Assembly: GCF_000428885.1 (NCBI RefSeq) | Contig: NZ_AUAU01000006.1 | Coordinates: 62,001-126,000 of the forward strand | Length of the DNA: 64,000 bases | Source: Geothrix fermentans DSM 14018 | GTDB lineage: Bacteria; Acidobacteriota; Holophagae; Holophagales; Holophagaceae | Direction of reading: 5' to 3' | Shown: positions 38,333 to 49,639 of the stretch, piece by piece | How the letters are laid out: each line of letters starts with the position of its first letter | How positions within the stretch are numbered: the stretch's first letter is position 1 | The notes under the pieces: generated by a model | Seen by the model: only the letters and a program-made list of their open reading frames with translations | Database searches by the model: none | Told to the model about the DNA's origin: nothing | Translations under genes and position numbers: made by a program

Positions 38333-39142
38333 ATGAAGTTCACCATTGCCCACAGCCCGGATTCCGACGACGCCTACATGATGGCCCCCCTGGCCCTGGG
38401 CTGGCTGGACCCGGAGGACTTCGAGATCACCTTCATCCGCAAGGACATCGAGACCCTGAACGCCGAGGCCCTGGAGGGGCGCTACGACGTCACGGCCATA
38501 AGCTTCGGCGTCTACCCGGAGCTCCTGGGCCGCTACGACCTGCTCACCGCGGGCTCCAGCATCCAGGAGGGCACGGGCCCCTTGGTGGTGAGCGGCGCGC
38601 CCCTGGATGTGAACGCCCTCAAGGGCCTCACCATCGCCATCCCGGGCCGGCGCACCAGCGCTTACCTGGCCATGCGCAAGTGGTGCGCGGAGCACGGCTT
38701 CGAGCCCAAGGTCGAGCTGGTGCCCTTCGATCAGATCCTCCAGGCCGTGGCCGAGGGCCGCTACCAGGCGGGCCTGCTCATCCACGAGAGCCAGCTCATG
38801 TACCACGATGCGGGCCTGCGCCTGGTGGTCGACCTGGGCGCCTGGTGGAAGCACGCCTACGACCTGCCCCTGCCCATGGGCGGCAACGCCATCCGCCGCG
38901 ACCTGCCGGCCGACCTGAAGCAGCGCTTCGCCGTGCTCATGCGGAAGAGCGTGGAGATGGCCCGGGCCCGCCACTGGGAGAGCGTGGACTACAGCCAGTC
39001 CTTCGGCCGCGGCATGGACCGCGAGATGATCGGCCGCTACGTGAACGCCTGGGTGAACGACTTCACCGTGGATCCCGGCCCCCGCGGCCGCGAGGCCGTG
39101 GAGAAGCTGCTGGGGCTCGAGCCCGTGTGGATCCAGGGCTGA
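38333..39142 (+). CDS. mqnD: 1,4-dihydroxy-6-naphthoate synthase MqnD (futalosine menaquinone pathway)
   Basis: 269 residues, a periplasmic-binding-protein-like fold. MqnD converts cyclic dehypoxanthinyl futalosine to 1,4-dihydroxy-6-naphthoate. Signatures: the N-terminal AHSPDSDDAYMMAPLALG, DVTAISFGVYPEL, IAIPGRRTSAYLA and LGAWWKHAYDLPLPMGGNAI. The related MqnA shares the fold, but the SPDSDD start and LPLPMGGNAI segment fit MqnD. The ATG at 38333 follows GGGAGG. No other mqn gene is nearby. The presence of MqnD implies menaquinone-based respiration by the futalosine route. Confidence 0.93.
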   Translation: MKFTIAHSPDSDDAYMMAPLALGWLDPEDFEITFIRKDIETLNAEALEGRYDVTAISFGVYPELLGRYDLLTAGSSIQEGTGPLVVSGAPLDVNALKGLTIAIPGRRTSAYLAMRKWCAEHGFEPKVELVPFDQILQAVAEGRYQAGLLIHESQLMYHDAGLRLVVDLGAWWKHAYDLPLPMGGNAIRRDLPADLKQRFAVLMRKSVEMARARHWESVDYSQSFGRGMDREMIGRYVNAWVNDFTVDPGPRGREAVEKLLGLEPVWIQG

Positions 39143-39170
39143 GACCGGAGACGGATTCCGAGGCCAAAAA

Positions 39171-39262
39171 GATCTCCACGAAGGACACGAAGGGAAAACC
39201 AAGGGCGCGAAGCGATTCCTTCGTGCCCTTTCCTATATTCTTCCTGTCCTTCGTGGAGTCCT
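39171..39262. repeat. Inverted repeat with 9-nt units (CACGAAGGN type)
   Basis: Left arm GATCTCCACGAAGGACACGA and on to 39211; right arm 39216-39262 (ending TTCCTGTCCTTCGTGGAG). It is a nearly continuous hairpin between the convergent mqnD and htrA-like genes. The GATCTCCACGAAGG head is shared with the repeats at 30273 and 56222. Confidence 0.82.
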
Positions 39263-39278
39263 TTCCTGGACCGGACGG

Positions 39279-40373
<1,095 letters not shown>

Positions 40374-40423
40374 GGGACCTCCGGGCGGAACCCAATCTAC
40401 CCACTCTGATGGACAGGTCAACC

Positions 40424-40462
40424 CCATGGAATCAAGCAATTATGACATTCTTGAATTCATGG
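40424..40462. promoter_or_regulatory. Imperfect inverted repeat upstream of hsp20
   Basis: CCATGGAATCAA (40424-40435) and TTGAATTCATGG (40451-40462) pair at 10 of 12 positions with a 15-nt A/T-rich spacer, ending one base before the -35 box of hsp20. It does not match the CIRCE element. A regulator site is possible. Confidence 0.35.
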
Positions 40463-40463
40463 C

Positions 40464-40491
40464 TTGACACATGATGGATACACACTAAGAT
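40464..40491 (+). promoter_or_regulatory. Sigma-70-like promoter of hsp20
   Basis: TTGACA (40464-40469), 16-nt spacer, TAAGAT (40486-40491, 4 of 6). The predicted start near 40498 gives a leader of about 68 nt before the hsp20 ATG, with an AGGAGG ribosome site. The surrounding sequence is clearly A/T-richer than the genome average. Confidence 0.55.
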
Positions 40492-40565
40492 TTTATTCGG
40501 GTTCGACATCATGGCTCGTGTCCCGGGCCCACAGGTGGACGGATCCACATTCACAGGAGGACCTC

Positions 40566-41027
40566 ATGACCATCCTTCGCACCCGCGCCCCCCAGACCCT
40601 GCCGGCCACCGCGGCCAGCCTCGAACCCTTCCGCCTCATGCGGGACTTCATGCGCTGGGACCCGCTCCGGGACTACGACCTGAGTGCCCCCGCGGCCGCC
40701 TTCATGCCCAGCTTCGACGTCCGGGAGACGCCGGACGCCTACCAGTTCAAGGCCGACCTGCCCGGCATCGCCGAGGCCGACCTTGAGATCAGCCTGGAAG
40801 GCACCCGCCTCACCGTCGCCGGCAAGCGCGAGGAGGAGGCCCTGAAGGACGGCGAGCGCAGCCACCTGTCCGAGCGAAGCCAGGGCCGCTTCAGCCGCAC
40901 CTTCACCCTTCCGGAGGATGTGGAGGGCGAGAAGGTGGTGGCCGAGCTCCGCAACGGCGTCCTCACCCTCATGGTGCCCAAGCGGCCCGAGGTGAGGCCC
41001 CGGAAGATCAACGTCAGCCTCGGATAA
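40566..41027 (+). CDS. Hsp20 family small heat-shock protein
   Basis: 153 residues with the alpha-crystallin domain at about 45-150: PSFDVRETPDAYQFKADLPG, LEGTRLTVAGKRE, GRFSRTFTLPEDV and the conserved ELRNGVLTLMVPK. Small heat-shock proteins hold unfolded proteins for refolding. The ATG at 40566 follows AGGAGG; the open frame upstream is not needed. An intrinsic terminator follows the stop at once. Confidence 0.95.
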   Translation: MTILRTRAPQTLPATAASLEPFRLMRDFMRWDPLRDYDLSAPAAAFMPSFDVRETPDAYQFKADLPGIAEADLEISLEGTRLTVAGKREEEALKDGERSHLSERSQGRFSRTFTLPEDVEGEKVVAELRNGVLTLMVPKRPEVRPRKINVSLG

Positions 41028-41042
41028 ACGCTGACCCTGCCT

Positions 41043-41086
41043 CTTCGCAGCGGCCGCTCAGTCGCCGGCCGCTGCGAAGAATTTTT
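41043..41086 (+). terminator. Intrinsic terminator of hsp20 overlapping the convergent gene
   Basis: CTTCGCAGCGGCCG (41043-41056) pairs perfectly over 14 bp with CGGCCGCTGCGAAG (41066-41079), followed by AATTTTT. The loop contains the stop codon (41058-41060) of the convergent PEP-mutase-like gene, and the right arm encodes that protein's last residues. Confidence 0.85.
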
Positions 41087-41897
41087 GCAAGTCCGCATGC
41101 GGGGCGGCCCCCGAGAAGCCGTCGAACCGTCCGTGGGTGGCCAGCTCGGCCGCAGCCCGGATGAAGCCGCCCCACGCGGCGCGCGCGAGGGCGCCGCCGA
41201 CGCTGACACGCCGCACGCCCAATGCCGCGGCATCGGCCATGGTCAGACCCACGCCCCCGGTCAGCCCTGCCGGCCCGGCCAGGAGCAGGTTCACGGGCTT
41301 GGGGGCCACGGCCTCCACCACGGCGCGGATGTGCTCCGGCTCGCGCAGGCCGGGCGCATAGAGGCAGTCGGCGCCCGCCTCGGCATAGGCCTGAAGGCGG
41401 TTCAGCACCTGGTCGAAGGTTTCGCGGCCGACCCAGAAACCCTCGGCGCGGCCCACCAGCAGCACGCCGCTGTCCCCGATGGCCTCGCGCGCCGCCTGAA
41501 GCCGCTCCACGGCGAGCGGCAGCTCGTAGATCGAGTTGTCCCGCCGGCCTCCGGCATCCTCGATCGAGAGCCCGGCTGCCCCCGTGCGGACGCAGAGGCG
41601 GACATTGGCGGCGACGTCCTCGGGGGCATCCGCATAGCCGTTCTCGAAATCGGCGTTCACGGGAAGGTCCGTGGCGTCCACCAGCTCCTTGATGTGGGCG
41701 AGCATCTCGTCGCGGCCCACGCTGCCGTCCGCCAAGCCGCGGGAGAACGCGTACCCGGCCGAGGTGGTGGCGATGGCCGCGAAGCCGAGGTGCTGCAGGT
41801 AGCGCGTGGTACCCACGTCCCAGGGGTTCGGAAGGGCGAAGCAACCCTCTTGGTGGAGGGCGCGGAAAGCCTGGCGCCGCGCGTGGATATCTGTCAT
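41058..41897 (-). CDS. Isocitrate lyase/PEP mutase family protein
   Basis: 279 residues, a TIM-barrel enzyme of the ICL/PEP-mutase superfamily. The start LPNPWDVGTTRYLQHLGFAA, the metal-site region VNADFENGYAD and SIEDAGG are typical of the branch annotated as isocitrate lyase/phosphoenolpyruvate mutase family, whose substrates are mostly unproven C-C or C-P compounds. The KKCGH motif of true isocitrate lyase is absent, so that activity is unlikely. GGAGG precedes the ATG. Its last codons form one arm of the hsp20 terminator. Confidence 0.88.
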   Translation of the reverse strand: MTDIHARRQAFRALHQEGCFALPNPWDVGTTRYLQHLGFAAIATTSAGYAFSRGLADGSVGRDEMLAHIKELVDATDLPVNADFENGYADAPEDVAANVRLCVRTGAAGLSIEDAGGRRDNSIYELPLAVERLQAAREAIGDSGVLLVGRAEGFWVGRETFDQVLNRLQAYAEAGADCLYAPGLREPEHIRAVVEAVAPKPVNLLLAGPAGLTGGVGLTMADAAALGVRRVSVGGALARAAWGGFIRAAAELATHGRFDGFSGAAPHADLQKFFAAAGD

Positions 41898-41961
41898 GGC
41901 AGGCCTCCGTGTGACCTTCCGTGCGCCTCGAAAACGTTTGATGGCCCTGGGTTTTCCGGCC

Positions 41962-43167
41962 TCAGTGGTAGAAGAAGACCGGCTGGCCGAAGGTTCCCGG
42001 CGTGGACGCGAGGTTGAACCGCACCACGATGTCGCCGTCCGCCAGCACCAGGTCCGGGAGGCCGTCGCCGTCCATGTCCCCGATGGCTACGCCCATGGGA
42101 CCCCAGGCGCCCCGGTAGGTGGCGGGCGCCAGCAGGGCGCCGGGGGTGGCCGGATCCTGCATGAACACGGAGACGCTGCCCGGATCGCCGGGCAGGCCCG
42201 CATTGGCCACGGCCACGTCCAGCTTGCCGTCCCCGTTCAGGTCACCCACCGCCAGGGCGGCGGAGCGGTAGCCGGTGGTGTAGTGGACCGGCGCCTGGAA
42301 GGTGCCGGCCGTCGTCCCCTGGAGCAGCACGCTGAGGCCCTGGGTACCGGGGCTGGTGGCGGCGCCCCAGTTGGCGGTGAGCAGGTCGAGCTTGCCATCC
42401 CCATTCAGGTCGGCGGCCTTGATCGCCACGGGCTGCACGCCGGTGGGGTAGTCCACGGCGATCTGGGGGGCGAAGGTCGGGGAGAGGGTGATCTGGCGGA
42501 GCACCGAGACCGTGTTGGCGGCGGTGGCCACGGCGATGTCCAGCGTGCCGTCCCCGTCCAGGTCCCCCACCGTCACGGCCTGGGGATCGCCGCCCACGGT
42601 GAAGGCCACCGGGGCGTTGAAGGCGCCCGTGGCGGTCTGGGTGAACACCAGCACGCTGTTGGCCCCGCTGGCGGCCACGACGAGGTCGGCCCTTCCGTCG
42701 CCGTCCAGGTCGCCCACGGCCACGTCCAGGGGCGTGCGGCCCGGCGTGGCGAGCACGGTGGCGGGCAGGAAGAACCCGGGCCGGGCAGGGTCCGCCAGGC
42801 GCACGCTCACGGTCCGGTCCGCGGCATTGGCCACGACGAGGTCCGGCCGGCCGTCGCCGTTCACATCCGCCACCACCAGGTTGGCGGGCTCCGCGCCCAC
42901 GCCGAAGCGGACGGGCAGGGCGAAGGCGCCCGCGGGCCCCTGGAGGCGCGTGGACACGTAGCCCTGGGTGGGCGTGCCGCCGAAGTCCGTGGAGACCAGG
43001 CCCAGGATGTCCGGCTGCCCGTTGCCATCGATGTCCGTCACGGCGATGGCGTTCACCAGGTAGCTGGAGACGGGGCCGTAGTAGGAACTGGAGTGGTCCG
43101 ATCCCGAGCAGCCCAGCAGGGCCAGGATGCCCAGGGATCCGAGGAGGAGGGAGGGGCGTGGACGCAT
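41962..43167 (-). CDS. FG-GAP/VCBS repeat lipoprotein
   Basis: 401 residues with a lipoprotein signal peptide (LLLGSLGILALLGC; lipobox ALLGC). The rest is about seven repeats with calcium-binding DxDGDGxxD loops (VTDIDGNGQPDILG, VADVNGDGRPDLVV, VGDLDGDGRADLVV, AADLNGDGKLDLLT, IGDMDGDGLPDLVL) that should form an integrin-like beta-propeller. It is probably surface- or outer-membrane-attached; the binding partner is unknown. Confidence 0.9.
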   Translation of the reverse strand: MRPRPSLLLGSLGILALLGCSGSDHSSSYYGPVSSYLVNAIAVTDIDGNGQPDILGLVSTDFGGTPTQGYVSTRLQGPAGAFALPVRFGVGAEPANLVVADVNGDGRPDLVVANAADRTVSVRLADPARPGFFLPATVLATPGRTPLDVAVGDLDGDGRADLVVAASGANSVLVFTQTATGAFNAPVAFTVGGDPQAVTVGDLDGDGTLDIAVATAANTVSVLRQITLSPTFAPQIAVDYPTGVQPVAIKAADLNGDGKLDLLTANWGAATSPGTQGLSVLLQGTTAGTFQAPVHYTTGYRSAALAVGDLNGDGKLDVAVANAGLPGDPGSVSVFMQDPATPGALLAPATYRGAWGPMGVAIGDMDGDGLPDLVLADGDIVVRFNLASTPGTFGQPVFFYH

Positions 43168-43183
43168 GGCAGCTCCGTGAGCC

Positions 43184-43193
43184 TGTGATCACA
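43184..43193. promoter_or_regulatory. TGTGATCACA palindrome upstream of the FG-GAP gene
   Basis: A perfect 10-bp palindrome 16 nt upstream of the start codon at 43167. It resembles two abutted CRP half-sites without the normal 6-nt spacer, so it is not a standard CRP site. It may be a different operator or chance. Confidence 0.2.
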
Positions 43194-43266
43194 AGGATGT
43201 GCGGGGGCGGGGGAGCCTGCAAGCAGGCAGGAGGTTGGACCCGGATCCTGCCTCTGGGGTTGAGCC

Positions 43267-43544
43267 CTCAGAGTGCCTAACAATACCCCCACGGAGCCGC
43301 GCGAGGGTCGCCGGGCGAGCGAGGCGAGGAACGCGAGGAGACGCGTAGCCGGTACTACGCGCGACGAGCGTGACGCGGCATCGCGACGCCCGCCGGCCCT
43401 CGCCCGGAGGGAGAAAGCCAGGCGGGCGCCCCGCGGCGTCACGGCCCTTGAACGATGTCCCGCATCGCCCGGCGGGCCCTTCCTTGCGGTGCATCCCGCC
43501 TGGCTTTCTCGCGGCCCCGTCGGGGTGTTGTTAGGCACTCTCAG
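43267..43544. mobile_element. Non-autonomous element with nested inverted repeats and attC-like ends
   Basis: Outer ends pair as CTCAGAGTGCCTAACAA (left, from 43267) and the complement of TTGTTAGGCACTCTCAG (right, to 43544), one mismatch in 17, extending weakly through ACCCC and ACGG. An inner perfect 16-bp pair GAGAAAGCCAGGCGGG (43411-43426)/(43495-43510) lies inside the right half. The ends contain GCCTAAC (43275-43281) and GTTAGGC (43530-43536), which fit the RYYYAAC/GTTRRRY boxes of integron attC sites, but the 262-bp distance is too long for a normal attC and no integrase gene is present. The right end contains the stop codon of the AtuA-like gene. Confidence 0.6.
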
Positions 43545-44899
43545 ATGGCCTCGACGCTCACCTTCCATGCGACGAGCTCCCGCGGCAGGAGGGCCGGCCA
43601 GTAGGCCACGATCTCCTGGGCCTTGGGGCGTCCGCCGGCGAAGCCGGTGACACCGGCCGGACCGGCGGTCACCAGCGGCGCGATCTCCCGGCCGAAGCGC
43701 TCCACCTTCTTCCGGTCCGGGTCCTTCACGCTCAGGCGCAGGACGATCTCGGCCGGCTCGGAGGGTTCGGGCGCGATGCCCGCGTGGACCGTGCTGGCGC
43801 CCAGGAACTCGGCGTCCGTGTGCTCGTACTCGAAGCCCGCCGCCTTCAGCCGCTTCCACACGATGTCGGCGCAGAGGCGGGCCTTCTCCAGGGCGCGGGG
43901 GCCGCAGAGGGTCAGCTGGCCCGAGGCCTTGTAGCCCTTGAGGTAGGCGCCGCTCACCTTGAGGAAGGGCGTGCGGGGCTTGCCGGTGATGCCGAAGACG
44001 CGCACCCGGTCCGGACCGGCCTGCTCGAGGCGGATGCTGGTGAACTCCGCCACCACGTCCGGGGTGATGTAGTTCTCCGGGTCGCCCATCTCGTAGACCA
44101 ATTGCTCGCTCACGGTGTCCACGGTGACCAGGCCGCCGGTGCCCGCATGCTTGGTGACGATGAAGGTGCCATCCTCCGAGACTTCGGCGATGGGGTAGCC
44201 CACATTCCAGAGGTCCGGCACCTCCCACCAGCGGGTGAAGTTGCCGCCGGTGCTCTGGGCACCGCACTCCAGGATGTGGCCGGCCACGGTGCCCGCCGCC
44301 AGGCGGTTCCAGTCGTCGCCGGCCCACTTGAACTCGTGGATGAGCGGCGCCAGCGTCAGTCCGGGATCCGTGCAGCGGCCCGTGAGGACGATGTCGGCGC
44401 CGGTGTCCAGGGCCTCCACCATGGCCTGGGTCTGGAGGTAGACGTTGGCGCTGAGGATCTCCCGGGGCGCGTCGAAGAGGCCCTCGCCCGTGTCCATGTT
44501 GGCCAGCTTCAAGCCCTTGGCCTGGAACTCGGGCAGTCTCGCCAGCACGTCGTCGCCGGTCACCGTGGCGATCTTCACGCCCTTCACGCCGAGCTTCCTC
44601 GCCACCTCCAGCACGGCCGCGCGGCAGGCCTCGGGGTTGACGCCGCCGGCATTGGCCACGACGCGGATCTTCTTGGCCTTGAGCTGCGGCAACACCCGCT
44701 TCATGAGATCCACGAAATCCGTGGCGTAGCCCAGCTGCGGATCCTTCCGCCGCTGCTTCTGCATGATGGAGAGGGTGACCTCGGCGAGGTAGTCCAGCGT
44801 GAGGTAGTCGATCCCCCCCGCCTCCACCAGCCGCACCGGGGCGTCGATGCTGTCACCCCAGAAGCCCTGCCCGTTGGCGATGCGCACAACCTTCGACAT
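43541..44899 (-). CDS. AtuA-like protein (acyclic terpene utilization family, DUF1446)
   Basis: 452 residues. The family signature at the N-terminus is [16 protein letters not shown], followed by [19 protein letters not shown] and [14 protein letters not shown]. AtuA of Pseudomonas belongs to a citronellol/geraniol degradation cluster, but most family members are of unproven function. No other atu gene is nearby, so a terpene role is not supported by context. The stop codon lies inside the terminal inverted repeat of the element at 43267-43544, so the element may define the present C-terminus. Confidence 0.88.
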   Translation of the reverse strand: MSKVVRIANGQGFWGDSIDAPVRLVEAGGIDYLTLDYLAEVTLSIMQKQRRKDPQLGYATDFVDLMKRVLPQLKAKKIRVVANAGGVNPEACRAAVLEVARKLGVKGVKIATVTGDDVLARLPEFQAKGLKLANMDTGEGLFDAPREILSANVYLQTQAMVEALDTGADIVLTGRCTDPGLTLAPLIHEFKWAGDDWNRLAAGTVAGHILECGAQSTGGNFTRWWEVPDLWNVGYPIAEVSEDGTFIVTKHAGTGGLVTVDTVSEQLVYEMGDPENYITPDVVAEFTSIRLEQAGPDRVRVFGITGKPRTPFLKVSGAYLKGYKASGQLTLCGPRALEKARLCADIVWKRLKAAGFEYEHTDAEFLGASTVHAGIAPEPSEPAEIVLRLSVKDPDRKKVERFGREIAPLVTAGPAGVTGFAGGRPKAQEIVAYWPALLPRELVAWKVSVEAI

Positions 44900-44928
44900 G
44901 TTTTCTCCGATCGAGACGGATCACCAGC

Positions 44929-46151
<1,223 letters not shown>

Positions 46152-46152
<1 letters not shown>

Positions 46153-47399
46153 TACTTCTTCGCATCCTTGGTCCGGGCCAGCTCGCTGTCGGACCTGCCC
46201 CGCAGAGTCACGGAGGCCTTGTCCTTCAGCTCCTTGAGCTTGCGGATGGGGCCCGTGAGCACCTTGTCGCCCTCGGCCAGGCCCTCCTTCAGCTCGAAGA
46301 ACTGGGTGTTGGCGATGCCCACCTGCACCGTGCGCTCCTCGGCCTTGCCGCCCTTGAAGACCATCACGATGTTGCGCGACGCCGGGGCGAGGAGCCCCTG
46401 CTTCTGGGCCTCCTCCAGGCTGCCCTCGCGCTCGAGCACCGCCTGGAGGGGCACGCGCAGCACGCCCTTGACCTCATGGGTGAGGATGACGGCGCGGGCG
46501 CTCATGCCGGGCCGCAGGTTGTCGAGGTCCTCGCGCTTGCCGGAGAGCACCACCTTCACCTTGTAGAGGTTGGCGTCCGTGCCCGTCTTCTCCGTGCCCG
46601 TGGCCACCTCGATGACCGAGCCCTGGAAGACCCGGCCGGGCAGGGACTCCACGGTGACCTGGGCGGTCTGGCCCACCTTGGTGCGCACCACCTCGCTCTC
46701 GTTGACCTTGATCTCCGCCTGCATCTCGCTCATGTCGGAGATGATCATCAGGGTGGCGCCGGGCAGGTTGCTCATGCCGGGGATGGCCGTCTCGCCCTTC
46801 TCGGCCTTCAGGCTGGTGACGCGGCCCGTGATGGGCGCGCGCAGGGTGGCCTTGGAGAGGCCGTCCTGCATGCCCTTCAGGTTCGCCTCGCTCTGGGCCA
46901 CGGCGGCGCGCGCGCTGCTGTAGGACAGCACGGCGCTCTCCTTGGCGAGCTTCTGCTGGCGGAAGTCCTCGTCGGACATGAGGCCATCCCGGCGCAGGGC
47001 CTCGTAGCGGGGGAAGCTGTCCACGGAGCGCTTCATGGCGGCCTCCAGGCGGGAGGCGTCCTGGCGGGCGGCCTCGACGGCGGCCCGGGCCTGGGCCATG
47101 GCCTGCTTCAGGCGCTCCTGGTCGATGGTGACGAGCAGGTCGCCGGCCCTCACGTCCTGGCCGTCCTTCACATGGATGGCCTTGATCTCGCCGGCCACGG
47201 AGGTGCCGATGTTGATCTGGGTCTTGGCGCGGATCTCGCCGCTGGCGCTGATGGTCTCGCGGATGTCGCCGCGGCCGATGGCGTCCCAGGAGTAGGCGCT
47301 GTCCTCGTCCCGGGCGCCGCCGAAGGCGATGCCCAGGACGATCAGGACCACGAGGGCGGCGCCGCCGCCGAGGAGGAGCTTGGTGTTCCTGGAGGCCAT
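46152..47399 (-). CDS. MacA/HlyD-like membrane fusion protein
   Basis: 415 residues of the efflux periplasmic adaptor family. One N-terminal membrane anchor (LLGGGAALVVLIVLGIAFGG), a lipoyl half (GTSVAGEIKAIHVKDGQDVR), an alpha-helical hairpin (about 85-165), the second lipoyl half (LRAPITGRVTSLKAEKGE) and beta-barrel domains. It pairs with the downstream MacB-like permease. It starts directly after the Yip1-family gene's stop codon (adjacent, no gap). Confidence 0.92.
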
Positions 47400-48140
47400 C
47401 TACTGCGCCCTCAGCAGGCCGAAGCCGAGGGAGAGGAGCAGGGGCAGCAGCACGCAGATCAGGGCTCCGGCGGTCTTCATGCGCACCAGGTGCCGGAGGG
47501 CCAGGAAGGCCAGGGCCAATTCGGCCAGGCGGAAGAGCTCCAGGCCGAAGAAGAGGGCCTGGAGCCGCAGGCTCTCCGGATGCAGGAAGTAGCCCAGGGA
47601 CGTGGGCGCGATCCGGTCCGGCGTGAGGCCGCCGATGGGCCGCATCAGGCAGATCACGGCGATGAGGAGCATGAGGGGCAGCTTCACCAGGCCCGGCACC
47701 ACCGCCGCGCTGAAGGCCTGAAGGTAGGTGGGGGGGGCGTCCTGGGGCAGGGCCTTGCCCACCAGCCAGTAGAAGAGGCCCAGCACGGCCAGCACCGCGG
47801 GGGTTCCGAACAGGGCGCCCAGGATGCCGAAGGGCATGATGAACTTCTTCTGCATTTCGATGATCGTGTCGATCTGGGCGGATTGGATCTGAGGGTTGCG
47901 CTCCAGGAGGGGCCGCAGCATCTCCTCCACGTCCACCTTCATGCCCCAGATCACGGCGACCACCAGGCTCGCCACGATGATGGTGCCCAGGGCCCAGCCC
48001 CAGCTGGGGGCCTTGTTCAGCCGCTGGAACAGCTCCACGGGGGCCGTGAACACCCCGGCGATCTGGTCCACCAGACCCGGCGGCTGGGACCGGGGCATCT
48101 CGGGCTGGGTGCCGTACAGGGAGGGGGGCTGCTCGGTCAT
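47400..48140 (-). CDS. Yip1 family membrane protein
   Basis: 246 residues: a short soluble N-terminus (about 1-40), then five or so transmembrane helices (for example ALGTIIVASLVVAVIWGMK, AVLAVLGLFYWLVGKAL, LPLMLLIAVICLM). The layout and LVDQIAGVFTAPVELFQRL start fit the Yip1 superfamily. Function in bacteria is largely unknown; such genes often accompany ABC exporters. The ATG at 48140 follows GGAG. First gene of a three-gene operon with the adaptor and permease; no ABC ATPase gene is present. Confidence 0.82.
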   Translation of the reverse strand: MTEQPPSLYGTQPEMPRSQPPGLVDQIAGVFTAPVELFQRLNKAPSWGWALGTIIVASLVVAVIWGMKVDVEEMLRPLLERNPQIQSAQIDTIIEMQKKFIMPFGILGALFGTPAVLAVLGLFYWLVGKALPQDAPPTYLQAFSAAVVPGLVKLPLMLLIAVICLMRPIGGLTPDRIAPTSLGYFLHPESLRLQALFFGLELFRLAELALAFLALRHLVRMKTAGALICVLLPLLLSLGFGLLRAQ

Positions 48141-48358
48141 GAGGATCTCCAGGGCTTCAGGACGGTAGGGATAGACGACCGCATTGTCCCACCTCTTCTT
48201 GCGATGGCCAGGAGTCCCTTCATTTCCCGGGAAGTGCCGCCTGGCGGCCACTGACACTTCGTCAAGGCGTTGCGGGAATCCTGGCGGGACCTGGGGCAGG
48301 GATTAGAATGATTCCTTTCCATTCGAGCTGTTTTCCCGTTTCCCATCCGGAGGTCCCC

Positions 48359-49567
48359 ATGGCCACCCTCGCCAAATCTGAAACCCTCATCCAGCAGGAA
48401 AACCAGTACGGTGCCCACAACTACCACCCCCTGGACGTGGTCTGCACCAAGGGCGAGGGCGTGTTCCTCACGGACGTGGACGGCAAGAAGTACATGGACT
48501 TCCTGGCGGCCTACTCCGCCGTGAATCAGGGCCACAACCACCCGAAGATCGGCGAGGCGATGATCGCCCAGGTGAAGAGCCTGGCCCTCACCAGCCGCGC
48601 CTTCCGCAACGACCAGTTCCCGCCGCTGCTCGAGAAGCTTTGCAGGCTCACGGGCTTCCAGAAGGCCCTGATGATGAACAGCGGCGCCGAGGCGGTGGAG
48701 ACGGCGCTGAAGGCCATGCGCAAGTGGGGCTACGACAAGAAGGGCATCGAGTACGGCAAGGCCGAGATCATCGTGGCCGACGGCAACTTCCACGGCCGCA
48801 CCACCACCATCGTGGGCTTCAGCACCGATCCCGACAGCACCAGCAGGTTCGGCCCCTTCACGCCGGGCTTCGTCATCGTGCCCTACGGCGATCTCGACGC
48901 CGTGAAGAAGGCCGTGAACAAGAACACCTGCGCCATCTTCATGGAGCCCATCCAGGGCGAGGGCGGCGTCATCATCCCGCCCAAGGGCTTCCTCAAGGGC
49001 CTGCGCGAGGTGGCGGACCAGAACAACCTCCTGCTGGTGCTGGACGAGATCCAGTCGGGCCTGGGCCGCACGGGCAAGCTCTTCGCCTTCGAGCACGAGG
49101 GCATCCGGCCCGACGGCGTGACCATCGGCAAGGCCCTCAGCGGCGGCTACTACCCGGTGAGCGCCTTCCTGGCCAACGATGAGGTGATGGACGTCTTCAC
49201 CCCCGGCATCCACGGCAGCACCTACGGCGGCAATCCCCTGGCCTGCGCCGTGGCCAGCGCCGCCTTGGACGTGCTGGTGGACGAGAAGCTGGTGGAGAAG
49301 ACCGCCGAGCTGGGCAAACACCTGGAGGCCCGCCTCAAGGGCATGAAGACGGACAAGCTCAAGGAGGTCCGCGTCATCGGCCTCTGGGCCGGCGTGCAGC
49401 TCAAGCCCGAGGCCGGCGGGGCCCGCAAGTACTGCTACCTGCTCAAGGACCGCGGCATGCTCTGCAAGGACACCCACGTGGACACCATCCGCCTGGCCCC
49501 GCCCCTCGTCATCACCAAGGAGCAGATCGACTGGGCCGTGGATCAGCTCGAGGCCGTGCTGGCCTAG
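48359..49567 (+). CDS. rocD: Ornithine--oxo-acid aminotransferase
   Basis: 402 residues, a class-III PLP aminotransferase. Ornithine aminotransferase turns ornithine and 2-oxoglutarate into glutamate semialdehyde and glutamate, linking arginine and proline metabolism. Signatures: YGAHNYHPLDVVCTKGEG, FLAAYSAVNQGHNHP, MNSGAEAVETALK, LVLDEIQSGLGRTG and the PLP Lys in TIGKALSGGYYPVSA. These fit OAT better than acetylornithine aminotransferase. The ATG at 48359 follows CCGGAGG. A strong terminator follows. Confidence 0.93.
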   Translation: MATLAKSETLIQQENQYGAHNYHPLDVVCTKGEGVFLTDVDGKKYMDFLAAYSAVNQGHNHPKIGEAMIAQVKSLALTSRAFRNDQFPPLLEKLCRLTGFQKALMMNSGAEAVETALKAMRKWGYDKKGIEYGKAEIIVADGNFHGRTTTIVGFSTDPDSTSRFGPFTPGFVIVPYGDLDAVKKAVNKNTCAIFMEPIQGEGGVIIPPKGFLKGLREVADQNNLLLVLDEIQSGLGRTGKLFAFEHEGIRPDGVTIGKALSGGYYPVSAFLANDEVMDVFTPGIHGSTYGGNPLACAVASAALDVLVDEKLVEKTAELGKHLEARLKGMKTDKLKEVRVIGLWAGVQLKPEAGGARKYCYLLKDRGMLCKDTHVDTIRLAPPLVITKEQIDWAVDQLEAVLA

Positions 49568-49580
49568 GGCCCTCGGGTGG

Positions 49581-49620
49581 ATGGAAGGCCGGCCCTCCCT
49601 TCCGGGGCCGGCCTTTCCAT
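49581..49620 (+). terminator. Hairpin after rocD
   Basis: ATGGAAGGCCGGCCC (49581-49595) pairs with GGGGCCGGCCTTTCCAT (49604-49620) with one bulged base, 13 nt past the rocD stop. No long T-run follows, so termination efficiency is uncertain. Confidence 0.65.
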
Positions 49621-49639
49621 GGATGCCGCCAGGAGCGCC

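Noticed and set aside
40424-40462. CIRCE (HrcA) operator upstream of hsp20
   Set aside because: The inverted repeat does not contain TTAGCACTC/GAGTGCTAA and has a different spacer.
43275-43536. True integron gene-cassette array
   Set aside because: Only one pair of attC-like boxes is present, 262 bp apart, with no integrase, no attI and no run of cassettes.
43053-43650. Frames on both strands crossing the 43267-43544 element (PNNTPT... proteins)
   Set aside because: Both strands give near-equal Arg/Ala/Gly-rich text because the DNA is palindromic; this is a repeat, not a gene.
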